This document shows positions 15,452-16,282 of a stretch of DNA of 16,282 bases, one piece after another (within the stretch, counting starts at the first letter, position 1; each line of letters starts with the position of its first letter). Under the pieces are notes generated by a model. The model made no database searches. It saw only the letters and a program-made list of their open reading frames with translations, and had not been told where the DNA came from. Where the stretch lies: NCBI GenBank assembly GCA_025935655.1, contig JAICUV010000049.1, positions 1 to 16,282 of the forward strand, given 5' to 3'. Position numbers and translations under genes: made by a program. The DNA is from Chloroflexota bacterium (GTDB lineage Bacteria > Chloroflexota > Limnocylindria > Limnocylindrales > CSP1-4).

Positions 15452-15455
<4 letters not shown>
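13758..15455 (-). CDS. Double-length ABC-2 type exporter permease
   Basis: A 565-residue membrane protein of about twelve helices that looks like two ABC-2 permease halves in one chain. Each half has the coupling-helix motif: ASESRRGSLEFVATTPL (126-142) and ASDEQDGRLEMLLSTPM (403-419). Each half also ends with an RRD sequence (LFARRDLG near 288-295, and LSRRDVER at the C-terminus). Such fused permeases pair with BcrA/YxlF-like ATPases, and are often linked to antibiotic or polyketide export; the substrate here is not known. The start is GTG 15455, overlapping the ATPase stop as GTGA. The N-terminal ~35 residues are cytoplasmic. The gene ends 41 bases before the second EamA gene. Confidence 0.92.

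Positions 15456-16282
<827 letters not shown>

Overview
The window is very GC-rich DNA, almost wall-to-wall coding. Its features are frequent GTG starts, 4-base start/stop overlaps and purine-poor upstream regions. Together with a convincing F420-dependent glucose-6-phosphate dehydrogenase and an SCO4226-type small protein, this points to a high-GC lineage that makes coenzyme F420. That is most likely Actinomycetota, or a GC-rich Chloroflexota group such as Limnocylindria. There is no rRNA or other taxonomic marker, so the assignment is an inference. No tRNA, CRISPR array, insertion sequence, integrase or phage gene is visible, and no gap between genes exceeds 300 bases. This looks like ordinary chromosome.

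Layout from left to right. (1) The 3' part of a large LuxR-type regulator on + (3-1640) converges on a small four-helix membrane protein on - (1680-2198). (2) Two small genes on - follow: a secreted two-cysteine protein (2297-2638), followed by a hairpin, and an SCO4226-like nickel-binding-type protein (2681-2929). The second has a compact hairpin directly in front of its ribosome binding site. (3) A tight operon on - reads galK-galT-argH (6750 to 3103), with overlaps and a structured terminator-like tail. It joins the Leloir galactose genes to the last enzyme of arginine synthesis. (4) An exporter operon on - reads ABC ATPase, ABC-2 permease, TetR regulator (9293 to 6788), chained by GTGA overlaps. 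(5) Divergent from it on + is an EamA-family transporter (9401-10342). The 107-base shared region holds two inverted repeats and two back-to-back -10 boxes. (6) On - follow an MFS transporter (10416-11615), F420-dependent glucose-6-phosphate dehydrogenase (11698-12714) and a second EamA transporter (12820-13716). (7) A second ABC exporter on - runs off the right edge (ATPase 15452-16282, incomplete; double-length permease 13758-15455).

How the genes work together. The window is rich in transport (two ABC-2 exporters, two DMT permeases, one MFS) with central sugar metabolism between. GalK and GalT turn galactose into glucose-1-phosphate and UDP-galactose, and Fgd oxidises glucose-6-phosphate to reduce F420. 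The TetR gene at the end of the first ABC operon probably controls that operon, and perhaps the divergent EamA gene. The most interesting signal is regulatory. Five genes that begin transcription units have no Shine-Dalgarno sequence but carry a TANNNT box exactly 6-7 bases before the start codon, which suggests leaderless transcripts. Genes inside operons and the small genes have normal ribosome binding sites or stop/start overlaps. I did not find a clearly new multi-gene system. The best candidates for unknown biology are the SCO4226-like/secreted-protein pair with its structured leader, and the four-helix histidine-containing membrane protein.
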